A stretch of DNA of 64,000 nucleotides from Amycolatopsis anabasis (GCF_009765355.1 NZ_VTHK01000006.1:124001-188000); one strand, 5' to 3'. Shown: positions 9,168 to 17,646, numbered from the stretch's first letter. Notes: generated from the letters alone by a model not told the origin. Numbers and translations are program-made.

Positions 9168-9182
9168 AGAAGAAACGAACCG

Positions 9183-9207
9183 TGTCTAATATGACCCAAG
9201 GTAGACA
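9183..9207. promoter_or_regulatory. Candidate TetR operator between exporter operon and tetR
   Basis: A perfect inverted repeat TGTCTA (9183-9188) / TAGACA (9202-9207) with a 13-nt spacer lies in the 77-bp divergent intergenic region. On the minus strand it overlaps a TATTAG hexamer that could be the -10 box of the exporter. Position and symmetry suit a TetR dimer site controlling both directions. Confidence 0.65.
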
Positions 9208-9244
9208 GCTTCGATAAGAAACGCAACGTATTTTAAGGGGCAGG

Positions 9245-9853
9245 GTGACCGAGACGAAGTCGCGCCGCCGGGGAGCGGAGCTGGAGCAGGCGATCCTGGA
9301 CGCGACCTGGGCCGAGCTGAAGGAAGTCGGCTACACCCGGCTCACCATCGAGGCGGTGGCCGCCCGCGCCGCGACCAGCAAACCGGTAATCTACCGGCGC
9401 TGGTCGAGCCGCGCGGAACTGGTCCTCGCCGCGTGGGACCGGCGGGTGCCCGCCAAGCGGAAGGCGCCGCCGCACACCGGCGCGCTCCGCTCCGATCTGG
9501 TGGCGCTGTTCAAGGAGGTCGCGCACCGGGTCGACAGCATGATGAGCGAGATGATCGCCGGTGTGATGGGCGAGACCTTCCGGCATCCCGAGGTCACCAA
9601 GGTGCTGCGGAAGCGGCTCTGCGAACCGTCACCGCTGACCGAGGCGATCGAGACGATCCTGGGGCGCGCGGCCGATCGGGGCGAACTCCCGCCCGTCAAG
9701 CTGCCGCTGCGAGTCACCCGGCTCCCGCTCGACCTGGTGCGCAACGAGTTCATCGTCTACGGCGCGCCGCTCAACGAGGAAAGCATCGTGGAAATCGTGG
9801 ACGAGGTCTATTTGCCGTTGTTGCGCGGATTGGGCAGCTCACCGGAAACCTAG
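9245..9853 (+). CDS. TetR/AcrR-family repressor of the adjacent ABC exporter
   Basis: A 202-residue regulator with a TetR_N helix-turn-helix (about 14-60; LTIEAVAARAATSKPVIYRRW) and a C-terminal ligand domain resembling TetR_C_11. GTG start at 9245 with AAGGGG 5 nt upstream. It diverges from the ABC exporter operon, the usual arrangement for a drug-responsive repressor of an efflux pump; that role is inferred from context. A palindrome at 9183-9207 is the likely operator. Confidence 0.9.
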   Translation: MTETKSRRRGAELEQAILDATWAELKEVGYTRLTIEAVAARAATSKPVIYRRWSSRAELVLAAWDRRVPAKRKAPPHTGALRSDLVALFKEVAHRVDSMMSEMIAGVMGETFRHPEVTKVLRKRLCEPSPLTEAIETILGRAADRGELPPVKLPLRVTRLPLDLVRNEFIVYGAPLNEESIVEIVDEVYLPLLRGLGSSPET

Positions 9854-10118
9854 GAACGGGAAACTCGCGGCGGTTGTTGCGTTGTCCGCACCTCGATGCG
9901 CAGGGCGATGCACTCTCGGTTGAACATGGCAGGAACACAAGCGGGGGAAGACATCAGGCATGCGGCCTAAGAAAAGGGCCCTATATCCACCCAGGGCAAT
10001 CACGCACGGCCGCGATTAGGCCGAACGGATGTGAGCCACGACTCCCCTCGCGGGCGGGCGTTCCCGCCCCTTGGAGATCTTCACCCGGGGTGAAACCGCA
10101 CGTCACGCCATCGACGCA
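9854..10118. other. Intergenic region with a hairpin
   Basis: No gene is seen. Just after the tetR stop there is a single degenerate match to the interspersed repeat family found elsewhere in the window (AACGGGAAACTCGCGG, about 9855-9870). A perfect 7-bp stem with a 4-nt loop (GGGCGGG/CCCGCCC, 10052-10069) follows without a T-tract; it could be a weak transcription stop. Confidence 0.45.
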
Positions 10119-10160
10119 TTGCTCCTTCCGGCCCGCCTCCCATAGATTGAACGGGAGGCG
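10119..10160 (+). promoter_or_regulatory. Candidate promoter flanked by an inverted repeat, upstream of the betaine methyltransferase
   Basis: TTGCTC (10119-10124), an 18-nt spacer and TAGATT (10143-10148) form a plausible promoter. The -10 hexamer sits inside a perfect 8-bp inverted repeat, CGCCTCCC (10134-10141) and GGGAGGCG (10153-10160), separated by 11 nt. A repressor bound there would cover the -10 box. The gene starts 163 bp further on, leaving a long leader. Confidence 0.45.
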
Positions 10161-10322
10161 GTTTCGCGGACGGTCAGCGTGGATTAACGCGAACGCCGTC
10201 CGAGTCGGGGTAATGAATCAAGTTTCACACCCTGAGCGTTCGCACGCGATTTTCGACCTTCCTGCGATGTGTGCTGCGCGCCAGTATTCGTGCCTACCGC
10301 CGAACCCTGGAGTGAAACGAAA

Positions 10323-11972
10323 ATGACTGATTTGACTGCCCATCCCGCGCAGGCGTTCGGCGCGGATCCATTGCAGGTCCGGGACACCGATCACTACACC
10401 GATGAGTACGTCAAAGGTTTCGTGGAGAAATGGGACGAACTCATCGACTGGAAGAAGCGGTACGAGAGCGAGGGAAGCTTCTTCGTCGATCTGCTCAAGT
10501 CGCGGCGGGTGAAATCCGTCCTCGATGTGGCCACCGGAACCGGTTTCCATTCGGTGCGGCTCATCGAAGAAGGTTTCGACACGGTGAGCGTCGACGGCAG
10601 CCCGGAAATGCTGGCCAAGGCCTTCGAGAACGGGAAGAACTACGGCGGCCACATCCTGCGGGTGGTGCACGCCGACTGGCGCTGGCTCAACCGGGACGTG
10701 CACGGTGAGTTCGACGCGGTGATCTGCCTCGGCAACTCGTTCACGCACCTGTTCTCCGAGCGGGATCGGCGCAAGGCGCTGGCCGAGTTCTACGCGGTGC
10801 TCAAGCACGACGGGATCCTGATCCTGGACCAGCGCAACTACGACGCGATCCTGGACAACGGGTTCTCCAGCAAGCACACGTACTACTACTGCGGCGAGCA
10901 GGTGACCGCGGAACCGGAGTACATCGACGAGGGCCTGGCCCGTTTCCGGTACAGCTTCCCGGACCGCTCCCAGTTCCACCTCAACATGTTCCCGCTGCGC
11001 AAGGACTACGTCCGGCGGCTGCTGCGCGAAGTCGGCTTCCAGCGGCTCGAGACCTACGGCGATTTCCAGGATTCCTTCGCCGCGGACGAACCCGATTTCC
11101 TCATCCACGTCGCGGAGAAGAGTTACGTGAAAAGCACCGAAGACCGAATCGCCTATTCGTCCGCGGTGAACGTCGCCCGCGACTACTACAACTCCTCGGA
11201 CGCGGACAATTTCTACTTCTCCATCTGGGGCGGCGAGGACATCCACATCGGACTGTACGACCGGCCGGACGAGGAGATCGCGACGGCGAGCCGCCGGACG
11301 GTCGAGCGGATGGCCGGCAAGCTCGCGCTCACCGGGGCGAACCACGTGCTCGACATCGGTTCCGGTTACGGCGGGGCGGCGCGTCACCTGGCCCGGGCCT
11401 ACGGCTGCCGGGTGACCTGCCTGAACCTGAGCGAGGTGGAAAACCGGCGCAATCGTCAGCTCAACGACGAGAGCGAGCTGACCGGGCTGATCGACGTGGT
11501 CGACGGCTCGTTCGAAGACCTGCCGTTCGAGGACAACCACTTCGACGTGGTGTGGTCGCAGGACGCGATGTTGCACAGCGGGGACCGGATCCGCGTGCTG
11601 CAGGAGGTCTACCGCGTGCTCAAACCGCGCGGCGAGCTGGTGTTCACCGATCCGATGGCCGCGGACGCCTGCGCGAAGGACGCGCTCCGGCCGATCCTGG
11701 ACCGGCTGCACCTGGAATCCATGGGGTCGCCGGAGTTCTACCGGCGCGAACTGCACCGGCTGGGCGTCGCCTCGCTCGAGTTCGAGGATCACACCCCCCA
11801 GCTGGCCACCCACTACGGCCGGGTGCTGGACGAGACCGAGCGGCGCGAACCCGAGCTCGCGGGCAGCATCAGCGACGAGTACCTCACCCGGATGAAGACC
11901 GGCCTGAAGCACTGGGTCGACGGCGGGCGCGCGGGAAACCTCGCCTGGGGCATCTTCCACGCCATCCGATGA
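10323..11972 (+). CDS. Bifunctional glycine/sarcosine and sarcosine/dimethylglycine N-methyltransferase
   Basis: A 549-residue fusion of two SAM-dependent methyltransferases that would convert glycine stepwise to glycine betaine, a compatible solute. The N-terminal half (about 20-275) is glycine-sarcosine methyltransferase-like with SAM motif DVATGTGFHSVRL. The C-terminal half (about 280-549) is sarcosine-dimethylglycine methyltransferase-like with DIGSGYGGAARHLARAYGC and the WSQDAMLHS motif. The fused arrangement and length match the Actinopolyspora halophila enzyme; most halophilic bacteria carry the two as separate genes. I chose the ATG at 10323 because GGAG lies about 10 nt upstream and homology begins there, discarding 18 in-frame upstream codons. 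The gene appears to be transcribed alone, presumably under osmotic control. Confidence 0.93.
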   Translation: MTDLTAHPAQAFGADPLQVRDTDHYTDEYVKGFVEKWDELIDWKKRYESEGSFFVDLLKSRRVKSVLDVATGTGFHSVRLIEEGFDTVSVDGSPEMLAKAFENGKNYGGHILRVVHADWRWLNRDVHGEFDAVICLGNSFTHLFSERDRRKALAEFYAVLKHDGILILDQRNYDAILDNGFSSKHTYYYCGEQVTAEPEYIDEGLARFRYSFPDRSQFHLNMFPLRKDYVRRLLREVGFQRLETYGDFQDSFAADEPDFLIHVAEKSYVKSTEDRIAYSSAVNVARDYYNSSDADNFYFSIWGGEDIHIGLYDRPDEEIATASRRTVERMAGKLALTGANHVLDIGSGYGGAARHLARAYGCRVTCLNLSEVENRRNRQLNDESELTGLIDVVDGSFEDLPFEDNHFDVVWSQDAMLHSGDRIRVLQEVYRVLKPRGELVFTDPMAADACAKDALRPILDRLHLESMGSPEFYRRELHRLGVASLEFEDHTPQLATHYGRVLDETERREPELAGSISDEYLTRMKTGLKHWVDGGRAGNLAWGIFHAIR

Positions 11973-12041
11973 GCGCGGTTGACCTCAACGCGGATTGAGG
12001 ACGCAGGCTGAGGTGGTCCGCGAGATCGGGAAAGGACCACC

Positions 12042-12974
12042 ATGCCTGTGCGAATCGGGGCCGGATTGCCCACGTTCGGCCAGGGAGCCGGGAACGCCGT
12101 CCCGGACATCCCGGCCCTGGCACGCGCGGCCGAACAGTCCGGTTTGGACGCCGTCTGGGCCGGTGACCACCTGAGCACCGGCAATCCGTTCCTGGAGAGC
12201 ACCGTCGCGCTGGCCGCCGCGGCCGCGGTGACCGAGCGGCTGTCGATCGGGTTCGGCGTGCTGCTGCTCGCGCTGCGCCAGGAAGCCTGGGCCGCCAAGC
12301 AACTCGGCTCCCTGCAATGCCTGTCCCGGAACCGGCTCCTGCTCGGCGTCGGCACCGGCGCGGGCTCGCCGGGCGAATGGGCCGCGGCCGGGATCCCCCG
12401 CGCCGAACGGGGCCGCCGGACCGACGCGATGCTCGCCGCGCTGCCCCGGCTGCTCGCCGGCGACGCCACCGAACTGGGCACGGTGCCGGGCGCACCGGTG
12501 ACGGCCCTGCACCCCGCGGTGGCGATGCCGCCGCTGTGGATCGGCGGCGGCTCGGACCGGGCGTTCCGGCGCGTGCTCGACCACGGCGCCGGCTGGCTCT
12601 CCTCGTTGCTCGCGCCGGAGGAGTTCGCGCACCGGCTCACCGCGCTGAGCGCGATGGCCGCGCGGCGGGGCCTGCCCGCCCCGGACGCGGGCACCACCGT
12701 GTTCGCCGCGGTGAGCCGGAACGGCCACCGCGAGAAACGGGACCGGATGGCGCGTTTCCTGGGCTCCCTGACCGGCCGGTCCCCGGCGCAGCTGGAGCGG
12801 CTCGTGGTCAGCGGGCCGCCCGAGGCGCTCGCCGAACGGCTCGACGAGTACCGCCGGTCCGGTGCCCGGACCTTCGTGGTACACCTGCCCGGACCCGACT
12901 GGGCCCGCGACTACGAACTCCTCGCCGAAGCCCGCGCGCTCCTGGTACCGGCCGTTACGGGGTCCGGCCGGTGA
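12042..12974 (+). CDS. LLM-class (F420-dependent-type) oxidoreductase
   Basis: A 310-residue TIM-barrel protein of the bacterial luciferase-like superfamily. Recognisable features are the N-terminal VRIGAGLPTFGQ strand, DAVWAGDHL after the first helix, and the RLLLGVGTGAG phosphate-binding region. Actinobacterial members usually use coenzyme F420 or FMN to oxidise or reduce small organic substrates. AAAGGA lies just before the ATG at 12042. It follows the betaine enzyme by 69 bp and could be co-transcribed. Its last 20 bp overlap the 3' end of the convergent gene at 12955. The substrate is not predictable. Confidence 0.85.
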   Translation: MPVRIGAGLPTFGQGAGNAVPDIPALARAAEQSGLDAVWAGDHLSTGNPFLESTVALAAAAAVTERLSIGFGVLLLALRQEAWAAKQLGSLQCLSRNRLLLGVGTGAGSPGEWAAAGIPRAERGRRTDAMLAALPRLLAGDATELGTVPGAPVTALHPAVAMPPLWIGGGSDRAFRRVLDHGAGWLSSLLAPEEFAHRLTALSAMAARRGLPAPDAGTTVFAAVSRNGHREKRDRMARFLGSLTGRSPAQLERLVVSGPPEALAERLDEYRRSGARTFVVHLPGPDWARDYELLAEARALLVPAVTGSGR

Positions 12975-13506
12975 CGGCCAGGATCCGGTCGAGCAGCGGC
13001 GCGTCGGCGGGAACCTCGACCGCGGGCCCCCACAGGCCCTCGACGGGGGCCTTCGGGACGAATTCGGCCACGTGGTCGAGGCAGGCGCGCAGCGTCTCCC
13101 CGGGCAGGTCGAAGGGCTGCCCGGTGGCCTGCGCGAGGTCCCAGCCGTGCACGACCATCTCGGTGAGCGCGATCCTGCCCCAGAGCCGGTTCGGCAGCTC
13201 CGGACCCGCCGCCGGGCCCATGCCCGCCCAGGCCGCGGGGTCGTCCCAGGCCTCGCCGAGCGATCGGACGTGCCGGGTGACGGCGGCCCGCCAGCCGTCG
13301 CCGAGGTGCGCGGCGGAGGCCTCGGCCCGGACGTCGACGGGCTCCTTGCGCGCGACGGCGGTGAGTCCCCGCGCCGCCTCGCCGACGTGGTCGATCAGGT
13401 CGCCGACGGTGTACTCGGTGCACGGGGTGGGGCCGGTGAGCCGCTCGTCGGCGATGCCGTCCAGCACGTCGATCATCCGCTGGCAGGCCGGTTTCAGGTC
13501 GATCAT
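12955..13506 (-). CDS. TIGR03086-type DinB-like metal-binding protein
   Basis: A 183-residue protein of the maleylpyruvate isomerase N-terminal/DinB-like four-helix family. The family signatures are the opening LKPACQRMIDVLDGIADE, the TPCTEYTVGDLIDHV motif whose His ends helix 2, and the EMVVHGWDLAQATGQ motif carrying the second metal-ligand His. Members bind a divalent metal and may use mycothiol as a cofactor; the actual reaction of this one is unknown. The start is the ATG at 13504-13506 with GGGAGGAA 3-5 nt upstream, not the longer frame starting at 13563. Confidence 0.85.
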   Translation of the reverse strand: MIDLKPACQRMIDVLDGIADERLTGPTPCTEYTVGDLIDHVGEAARGLTAVARKEPVDVRAEASAAHLGDGWRAAVTRHVRSLGEAWDDPAAWAGMGPAAGPELPNRLWGRIALTEMVVHGWDLAQATGQPFDLPGETLRACLDHVAEFVPKAPVEGLWGPAVEVPADAPLLDRILAVTGRTP

Positions 13507-13583
13507 CGTTCCTCCCGGTGGTCGTTCACCAGGATGTCGGAACCGACTCGCCGGTCTCGACATCCCCCGGGCGGTTCGCTGGC

Positions 13584-13649
13584 GCGAGTCCCCCGTTCCG
13601 GAAGGGTGAGTCCCTCGTTTCGGTCTATCGAGTTCCCCGTTTCGGTAGG
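13584..13649. repeat. Three tandem 22-bp repeats (GAGTTnCnC family)
   Basis: Three abutting units begin at 13584, 13606 and 13628 with an exact 22-bp period. Each contains GAGTYCCYCGTTYCGG. The same unit, in either orientation, recurs in intergenic clusters at 25727-26040 and 55042-55337. Here it sits between two minus-strand genes. Confidence 0.85.
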
Positions 13650-13656
13650 TGGGTGG

Positions 13657-14148
13657 TTACCAGCCCCGACCGGCGAACAGGGCGGCCCGGGCCATCGCCA
13701 CGACCGTGGACCAGGGCGGCAGCGGGCGGCCGGCGACCGGGCGGTCGATCCACCGCACCCGCCCGCGCGGGAGGAGCGACGGTGGCAGGGAAATGGTGGC
13801 GCCCAACGGTTTCCACCCGACATCGGCCCGCAGCAGGTCCTCGCGCGTCTTCTCGCTCATCTCGGTCCGCGGCCGGGTCAGGAAGATCCAGTCCGCCGGG
13901 TCGCCGGGGATCCCGATGATCGGTCCGGTCACCAGGTGCATCCGCAGCAGGGCGTTGACCTCCCCGCCGAACGCCGCACGCATGACCAGCGCGTCCACGG
14001 TCTCACCGATCGGCAGTTCGAGCCGTGTCCCGGAAGTGTCCACTGTGGTCGGCCAGTCGAACGTGCCGCGGTACCGGCGGGACACCGCGGCGAGGTCAGC
14101 CAGCACATCGGGGGCGGTCTTCTCGGTGGTGGTCAAGGCGGAACTCAC
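13657..14148 (-). CDS. Hypothetical protein in the PucR regulator operon
   Basis: About 163 residues from the GTG at 14146-14148 (GAGGAAA immediately before it, closer than ideal). Other starts are possible downstream, e.g. GTG 14106, which would reduce the 53-bp overlap with the preceding gene. The body reads as a real soluble protein: SRRYRGTFDWPTTVDTSG, then DPADWIFLTRP and a basic, Trp-containing C-terminus. I do not recognise the family. It is the third gene of a coupled minus-strand operon with the PucR-type regulator and a 94-residue protein, so a joint function is likely but unknown. Confidence 0.6.
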   Translation of the reverse strand: MSSALTTTEKTAPDVLADLAAVSRRYRGTFDWPTTVDTSGTRLELPIGETVDALVMRAAFGGEVNALLRMHLVTGPIIGIPGDPADWIFLTRPRTEMSEKTREDLLRADVGWKPLGATISLPPSLLPRGRVRWIDRPVAGRPLPPWSTVVAMARAALFAGRGW

Positions 14149-14380
14149 TTTCCTCGGTGGATGCGGATTCGGCCCGCGGCGGATCCTCCAGAACCGCGTC
14201 GCGCAGGGCCGCACGGAACCGGCCGACCTGCAGGGCCGTCAGCCGGGCGGTTCCACCGTGCGGGAATTCCACCTCGACGGCATCGGCCACCCGGCGGATA
14301 TGTATCCGGGCGGTCCAGCCGCGGTGATCACGGCAGGGAACCCGGCGCCCGGGGCGGCGGCCCAGGAACCGGCTCAGCAT
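14096..14380 (-). CDS. Small hypothetical protein, 94 residues
   Basis: The ATG at 14378-14380 overlaps the stop of the PucR-type gene by 7 bp and has GGGGAGGG 6 nt upstream, so it is translationally coupled. The sequence has an alternating beta pattern (ARIHIRRVADAVEVEFPHGG) followed by a helix (LTALQVGRFRAALRDAV). No family is recognised. The shape suggests a small regulator or binding partner of the products encoded on either side. Confidence 0.6.
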   Translation of the reverse strand: MLSRFLGRRPGRRVPCRDHRGWTARIHIRRVADAVEVEFPHGGTARLTALQVGRFRAALRDAVLEDPPRAESASTEESEFRLDHHREDRPRCAG

Positions 14381-15123
14381 GATCGGCCCTCCCCGCGCAG
14401 CAACCGCTGGGCGGCCAGCGCCACGAGCAGTTCCAGGCGCAGGTCCGGATCGGCGAGCCGCTCGCCGAACAGCGCGGTGAGCTTGCGCAAGCGGTAGCGC
14501 ACGGTCTGCGGGTGGACGTGCAGCCGCGCCGCGCAGGCCGGTGCGCTGCCCCCGGCCCGCAGCCAGGCGAACAGCGTGTCCGCCAAGGCGTCCCGTTGCG
14601 CTCCGGAGCGGAGTTCGAGCAGTGGCGCCAGGCGGTCCTCGACCAGGATGCGGACCAGCGCCCGGTCCTGGACCAGGACGAGCGTCGACAGGTGATCGGC
14701 GCAGCGGACGATCCCGGTCGCCCGCACCAGTCCCGCGCGCAGCACCTCGGCCAGTCTGCGCGCCCAGCCCAGCGAGGAGGCCGCGTCGACCGGGGACACC
14801 GCGGGCCCGACGACGGCCGTCCGGCCGCGCAGGGTCTCGTCCAGCCCCCGCCAGCGATCGGGGACGAGCAGGCACGGATCCGGCCGGTCGAGGTCGGCCA
14901 GCACGTCCGGGGGCAGGGCGATGAGCGGGCTCGAACCGGGCCCGTCCCCGTCGAGCAGCACGCTCGCCACCGAACCGGGCATGGGCCAGCCCGCGGCCCG
15001 GGCCAGTTCGGCCAGCGGGCTCGGGCCGCGCGGCCGCTCACCGAGCAGTACGCGCAGCAGGTCCCGCTGCCGGTGCCGCACTTCGGCGGCGGAGTGCGGC
15101 GCGTCGACCATCGAATCGGGCAT
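14374..15123 (-). CDS. PucR-type helix-turn-helix transcriptional regulator
   Basis: A 249-residue protein with a variable N-terminal sensing half and a C-terminal HTH_30-type domain (about 185-245): ARLHVHPQTVRYRLRKLTALFG is the characteristic recognition segment of PucR/CdaR regulators. The start is the ATG at 15121-15123 with AGGGAG about 10 nt upstream; longer frames to 15183 add an Arg-rich leader. It diverges from an ECF sigma factor gene across 173 bp and is coupled to two small downstream genes. Regulators of this class often activate catabolic genes in response to a bound metabolite; the target here is not evident. Confidence 0.85.
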   Translation of the reverse strand: MPDSMVDAPHSAAEVRHRQRDLLRVLLGERPRGPSPLAELARAAGWPMPGSVASVLLDGDGPGSSPLIALPPDVLADLDRPDPCLLVPDRWRGLDETLRGRTAVVGPAVSPVDAASSLGWARRLAEVLRAGLVRATGIVRCADHLSTLVLVQDRALVRILVEDRLAPLLELRSGAQRDALADTLFAWLRAGGSAPACAARLHVHPQTVRYRLRKLTALFGERLADPDLRLELLVALAAQRLLRGEGRSC

Positions 15124-15227
15124 CACCGGTCGCTCCCTTCGTTCTTTCCCGGGCATACGGGCGACTCGGGGAAACCGGATCACAATTTCCCGGCGGATGT
15201 ACCGGTGAGCGGGACTCGTTTCCGATC

Positions 15228-15247
15228 TTTCGCGGCGAAATTAGCAT
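15228..15247 (+). promoter_or_regulatory. Palindrome and possible -10 box before an ECF sigma gene
   Basis: A perfect palindrome TTTCGC-G-GCGAAA (15228-15240) is followed directly by TAGCAT (15242-15247), a possible -10 hexamer about 50 bp before the sigma gene. It could be the operator of the divergent PucR-type regulator. Confidence 0.35.
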
Positions 15248-15296
15248 CCTGCGCGCATTCCGCCCGAATCCGCACTTCGACGCTCAAGGGGAATTC

Positions 15297-15818
15297 GTGC
15301 CGCATCCATCGGACGACGGCGACTGGCACCACCGCGATCTGATCGACACCCTGTGGCAGCTGCGGGGCCCGCTGCTGGCACACACCATCAAACTGACCAA
15401 ACAGGACAGACACTGGGCCGAGGACGTGGTCCAGGAAACCCTGCTCCGGGCCTGGCAGAACGCGCACAAGCTCAACCGGGAGCTGGACATGCTCCGCTCG
15501 TGGCTGTTCACCGTGGCCCGCCGGATCGTGATCGACACCTGGCGCACCAGGAAGGCCCGGCCGCACGAGGTGGAACTTTCCGGCACGGAGGTCTCGTCCT
15601 CCTCCGACGCCACCGACGGGGTGCTGGCGACCATGCTGGTCGACGAGGCCGTGCGGCACCTCAGCCACGAGAACCGCGACGCCGTCCGCGAGGTCTACCT
15701 GAAGGGGAACACCGTGCGGGAAGCCGCCGACGCGCTCGGGGTGCCGGTGGGCACGATCAAATCGCGGCTGCACAACGCGCGGCACGCGATGCGCGCCCGG
15801 CTGCGCGAGGCCGGATGA
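15297..15818 (+). CDS. ECF-subfamily RNA polymerase sigma factor
   Basis: A 173-residue sigma factor. Region 2 spans about 20-90 (HWAEDVVQETLLRAWQNA is region 2.2-2.3, RSWLFTVARRIVIDTWRTRKARP is 2.4) and region 4 about 110-170 (TVREAADALGVPVGTIKSRLHNARHAMRARL). The GTG at 15297 has AAGGGG 5 nt upstream. No anti-sigma gene is adjacent, so control may come through expression, perhaps from the divergent PucR-type regulator. Targets are unknown; the downstream unknown gene at 16001 and the secreted phospholipase at 16990 are nearest on the same strand. Confidence 0.92.
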   Translation: MPHPSDDGDWHHRDLIDTLWQLRGPLLAHTIKLTKQDRHWAEDVVQETLLRAWQNAHKLNRELDMLRSWLFTVARRIVIDTWRTRKARPHEVELSGTEVSSSSDATDGVLATMLVDEAVRHLSHENRDAVREVYLKGNTVREAADALGVPVGTIKSRLHNARHAMRARLREAG

Positions 15819-16000
15819 ACTCCCGTGCCGCCTCCGCCGGGTGGCGGATGCACCCGGTGCGCCCCGGCACGCGGCGCGCGGATCCGGGTGCGCACGTTCC
15901 GCGCACCGGCCGATGTGCGGCCGGGGGTGGAAAGCGCACAGTGGACTCGACGACAACGCGATCGTCGCTTCCGTTTCTCGCTTTCGCTGGAGACCCGTCG

Positions 16001-16750
16001 ATGCACCGAAATGTCCCGCGCCGCCTGCCGCACCTCGCCGTGGGGGCGCACCACGGCCCGGCCGAGGGCGCCTGCCTCATGGAGTGCGTCTCCGTGGTCG
16101 CGGGGGAACCGTGGTCGGACCGTCCCGCCTGCACCGATCCGGTGCTCGCCGCGGCCGCCCGGGGAGCCAACGACGCGCTGCCCGACGAGGAGCGGCAGCG
16201 GTTGCTGCCCCTGGTCCCGCGGTTGGCGAGCTCCGCCGGAAGCGAACCGCATACCCGCCGGCTCGCCGCGTGGTGCCTCCGGCAGGCCGCGGCCACGGTC
16301 GATCCGGCCTGGCAGGGCGGGGTCGGCGCGGCCGCCGCGGTCACCGCCCGGCTCCTGCTCGGCCGGGAAGTCCCGGCGGCCGCGGTGGACCGGGCCCGCT
16401 CGTGCCTGCGCAAGATGCGGCTGTGCTCGGCGCCGGGAAAACCGGCCTGGCTGGCGGGAAGCGCGGTCGGCATGCTGTTCGACGCGGTCGCCGGCCCGGG
16501 CGCCGCCGAGGCCGACCGGTACCGCGCGATGACCGCCGCGGCCTACCACTGCGCGCTCGCGGCCCGGTCGCCCCGGACGTTCCTCATCCGGCTGCTCGAG
16601 TTCCACGAGAGCCGCACCGCCGATCGGCGATCCGTTCCCCCGTACCGGAACTGGCGCAACGAGCTCGCACCGCTGGCCCGGCTCGGCCCCGATGTCCGAG
16701 CTTCCGAATGTACGGATTGGACGATCCGGCGCGGAAATCTCCCCGCCTGA
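16001..16750 (+). CDS. Hypothetical protein with MECVSVVAGE motif
   Basis: A 249-residue soluble protein starting at an ATG with GGAG 10 nt upstream. Near the N-terminus it carries GPAEGACLMECVSVVAGEPW, then PACTDPVLAAAARGANDALPDEERQRL, a signature I associate with uncharacterised actinobacterial proteins. The remainder is helical and Ala-rich with a Cys-containing RARSCLRKMRLC segment. There is no signal peptide or membrane segment. It lies 182 bp after the sigma factor gene. The function is unknown. Confidence 0.7.
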   Translation: MHRNVPRRLPHLAVGAHHGPAEGACLMECVSVVAGEPWSDRPACTDPVLAAAARGANDALPDEERQRLLPLVPRLASSAGSEPHTRRLAAWCLRQAAATVDPAWQGGVGAAAAVTARLLLGREVPAAAVDRARSCLRKMRLCSAPGKPAWLAGSAVGMLFDAVAGPGAAEADRYRAMTAAAYHCALAARSPRTFLIRLLEFHESRTADRRSVPPYRNWRNELAPLARLGPDVRASECTDWTIRRGNLPA

Positions 16751-16870
16751 CCGCCAGAATTCGGTTCCGGCGGCTTCCCCTCCCGCTGGAACCGGACGCC
16801 CCGCCACCGCGGGGCACCCGTCGCACCGGTGTGCGCCCCTTTCCCCTCCCGCGCACCCGGTGCGACGACC

Positions 16871-16917
16871 CACCGGCGGTTGTCATCCCGATGACAACCG
16901 CCGGTGTTTTTCTTTTT
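16871..16917 (+). terminator. Strong rho-independent terminator
   Basis: A perfect 16-bp inverted repeat (16871-16886 and 16891-16906, loop CCCG) is followed by TTTTTCTTTTT. It lies about 120 bp after the gene at 16001-16750 and before the phospholipase gene, insulating the two. Confidence 0.92.
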
Positions 16918-16989
16918 GGTTTTCCCTCAGGACACCGAAATCGGTTCCCGGATAGCTTTGTTCTCGCCCTTGTCGGCAACTGGAGAGAA

Positions 16990-17640
16990 ATGGAACAGAT
17001 GACAGACGAACAATCCACCGAAAACCGTGCGGCGAAACGATCGCGGGCGGTCGGGGCCACCGTGCTGGGACTCGCCGCCACGGCCGCACTCGCCGCCCAG
17101 GCGCCGGCGGCGGCCGCGGCGCCCGGCGTGGACCCAGGCTTCCCGGACAACGTCGGCAACGCGGGCGCGAGCTTCACCGTGCGCGCCTACCGGGAGATCG
17201 CCCTCCTGCCGAACGACGAATACGTCCGGCTGCGGAAGGACGTGCTGGCCCTGGACGAGAACCGGGTTCCGGGCCGGACTCCCGAGGAGATCGTGGCGCT
17301 GAAGCGCAGCTTCTCGTCCAACGGCTGCACCCTGGTCCCCGATCTGGGTGCGGAGCGGGCCTGCGAGCAGCACGACTTCCGGTACACCGTCGGGCCGACC
17401 GTGTACGCGAACGACCCGTCCGGCGCGCGGGCCGACCGCGAAGACGCCGACGACCAGCTCTACCGGAACACGAACAACGCCTACACCGTCGAATGGGCCG
17501 GCGCCCTGCACGCGATCATCAAGTACTACGGGACCACCCTGTTCGGCCGCGACCTGTACTCCCCCACCAAGGTCGTCGGCCCGGTCTACCGGAGCGCCGA
17601 GGAGATCCGGGAACTGGTGCGCGCCGCCCAGGCCGGGTGA
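16990..17640 (+). CDS. Secreted prokaryotic phospholipase A2
   Basis: A 216-residue precursor. After a basic N-terminus comes a hydrophobic Ala/Leu signal segment (about 22-45, GATVLGLAATAALAAQAPAA) ending in AAAA, a Sec-type export signal. The mature part carries the phospholipase A2 catalytic signature CxxHDxxY (ACEQHDFRYTVG), where the His-Asp pair activates water for hydrolysis of the sn-2 ester of phospholipids. Additional Cys in SSNGCTLVPD would give the disulphide seen in the Streptomyces violaceoruber enzyme. The ATG at 16990 has GGAG 4 nt upstream; the in-frame ATG at 16999 is an equally possible start. It has its own transcription unit between a strong terminator and a hairpin. Confidence 0.88.
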   Translation: MEQMTDEQSTENRAAKRSRAVGATVLGLAATAALAAQAPAAAAAPGVDPGFPDNVGNAGASFTVRAYREIALLPNDEYVRLRKDVLALDENRVPGRTPEEIVALKRSFSSNGCTLVPDLGAERACEQHDFRYTVGPTVYANDPSGARADREDADDQLYRNTNNAYTVEWAGALHAIIKYYGTTLFGRDLYSPTKVVGPVYRSAEEIRELVRAAQAG

Positions 17641-17646
17641 ACCCGG

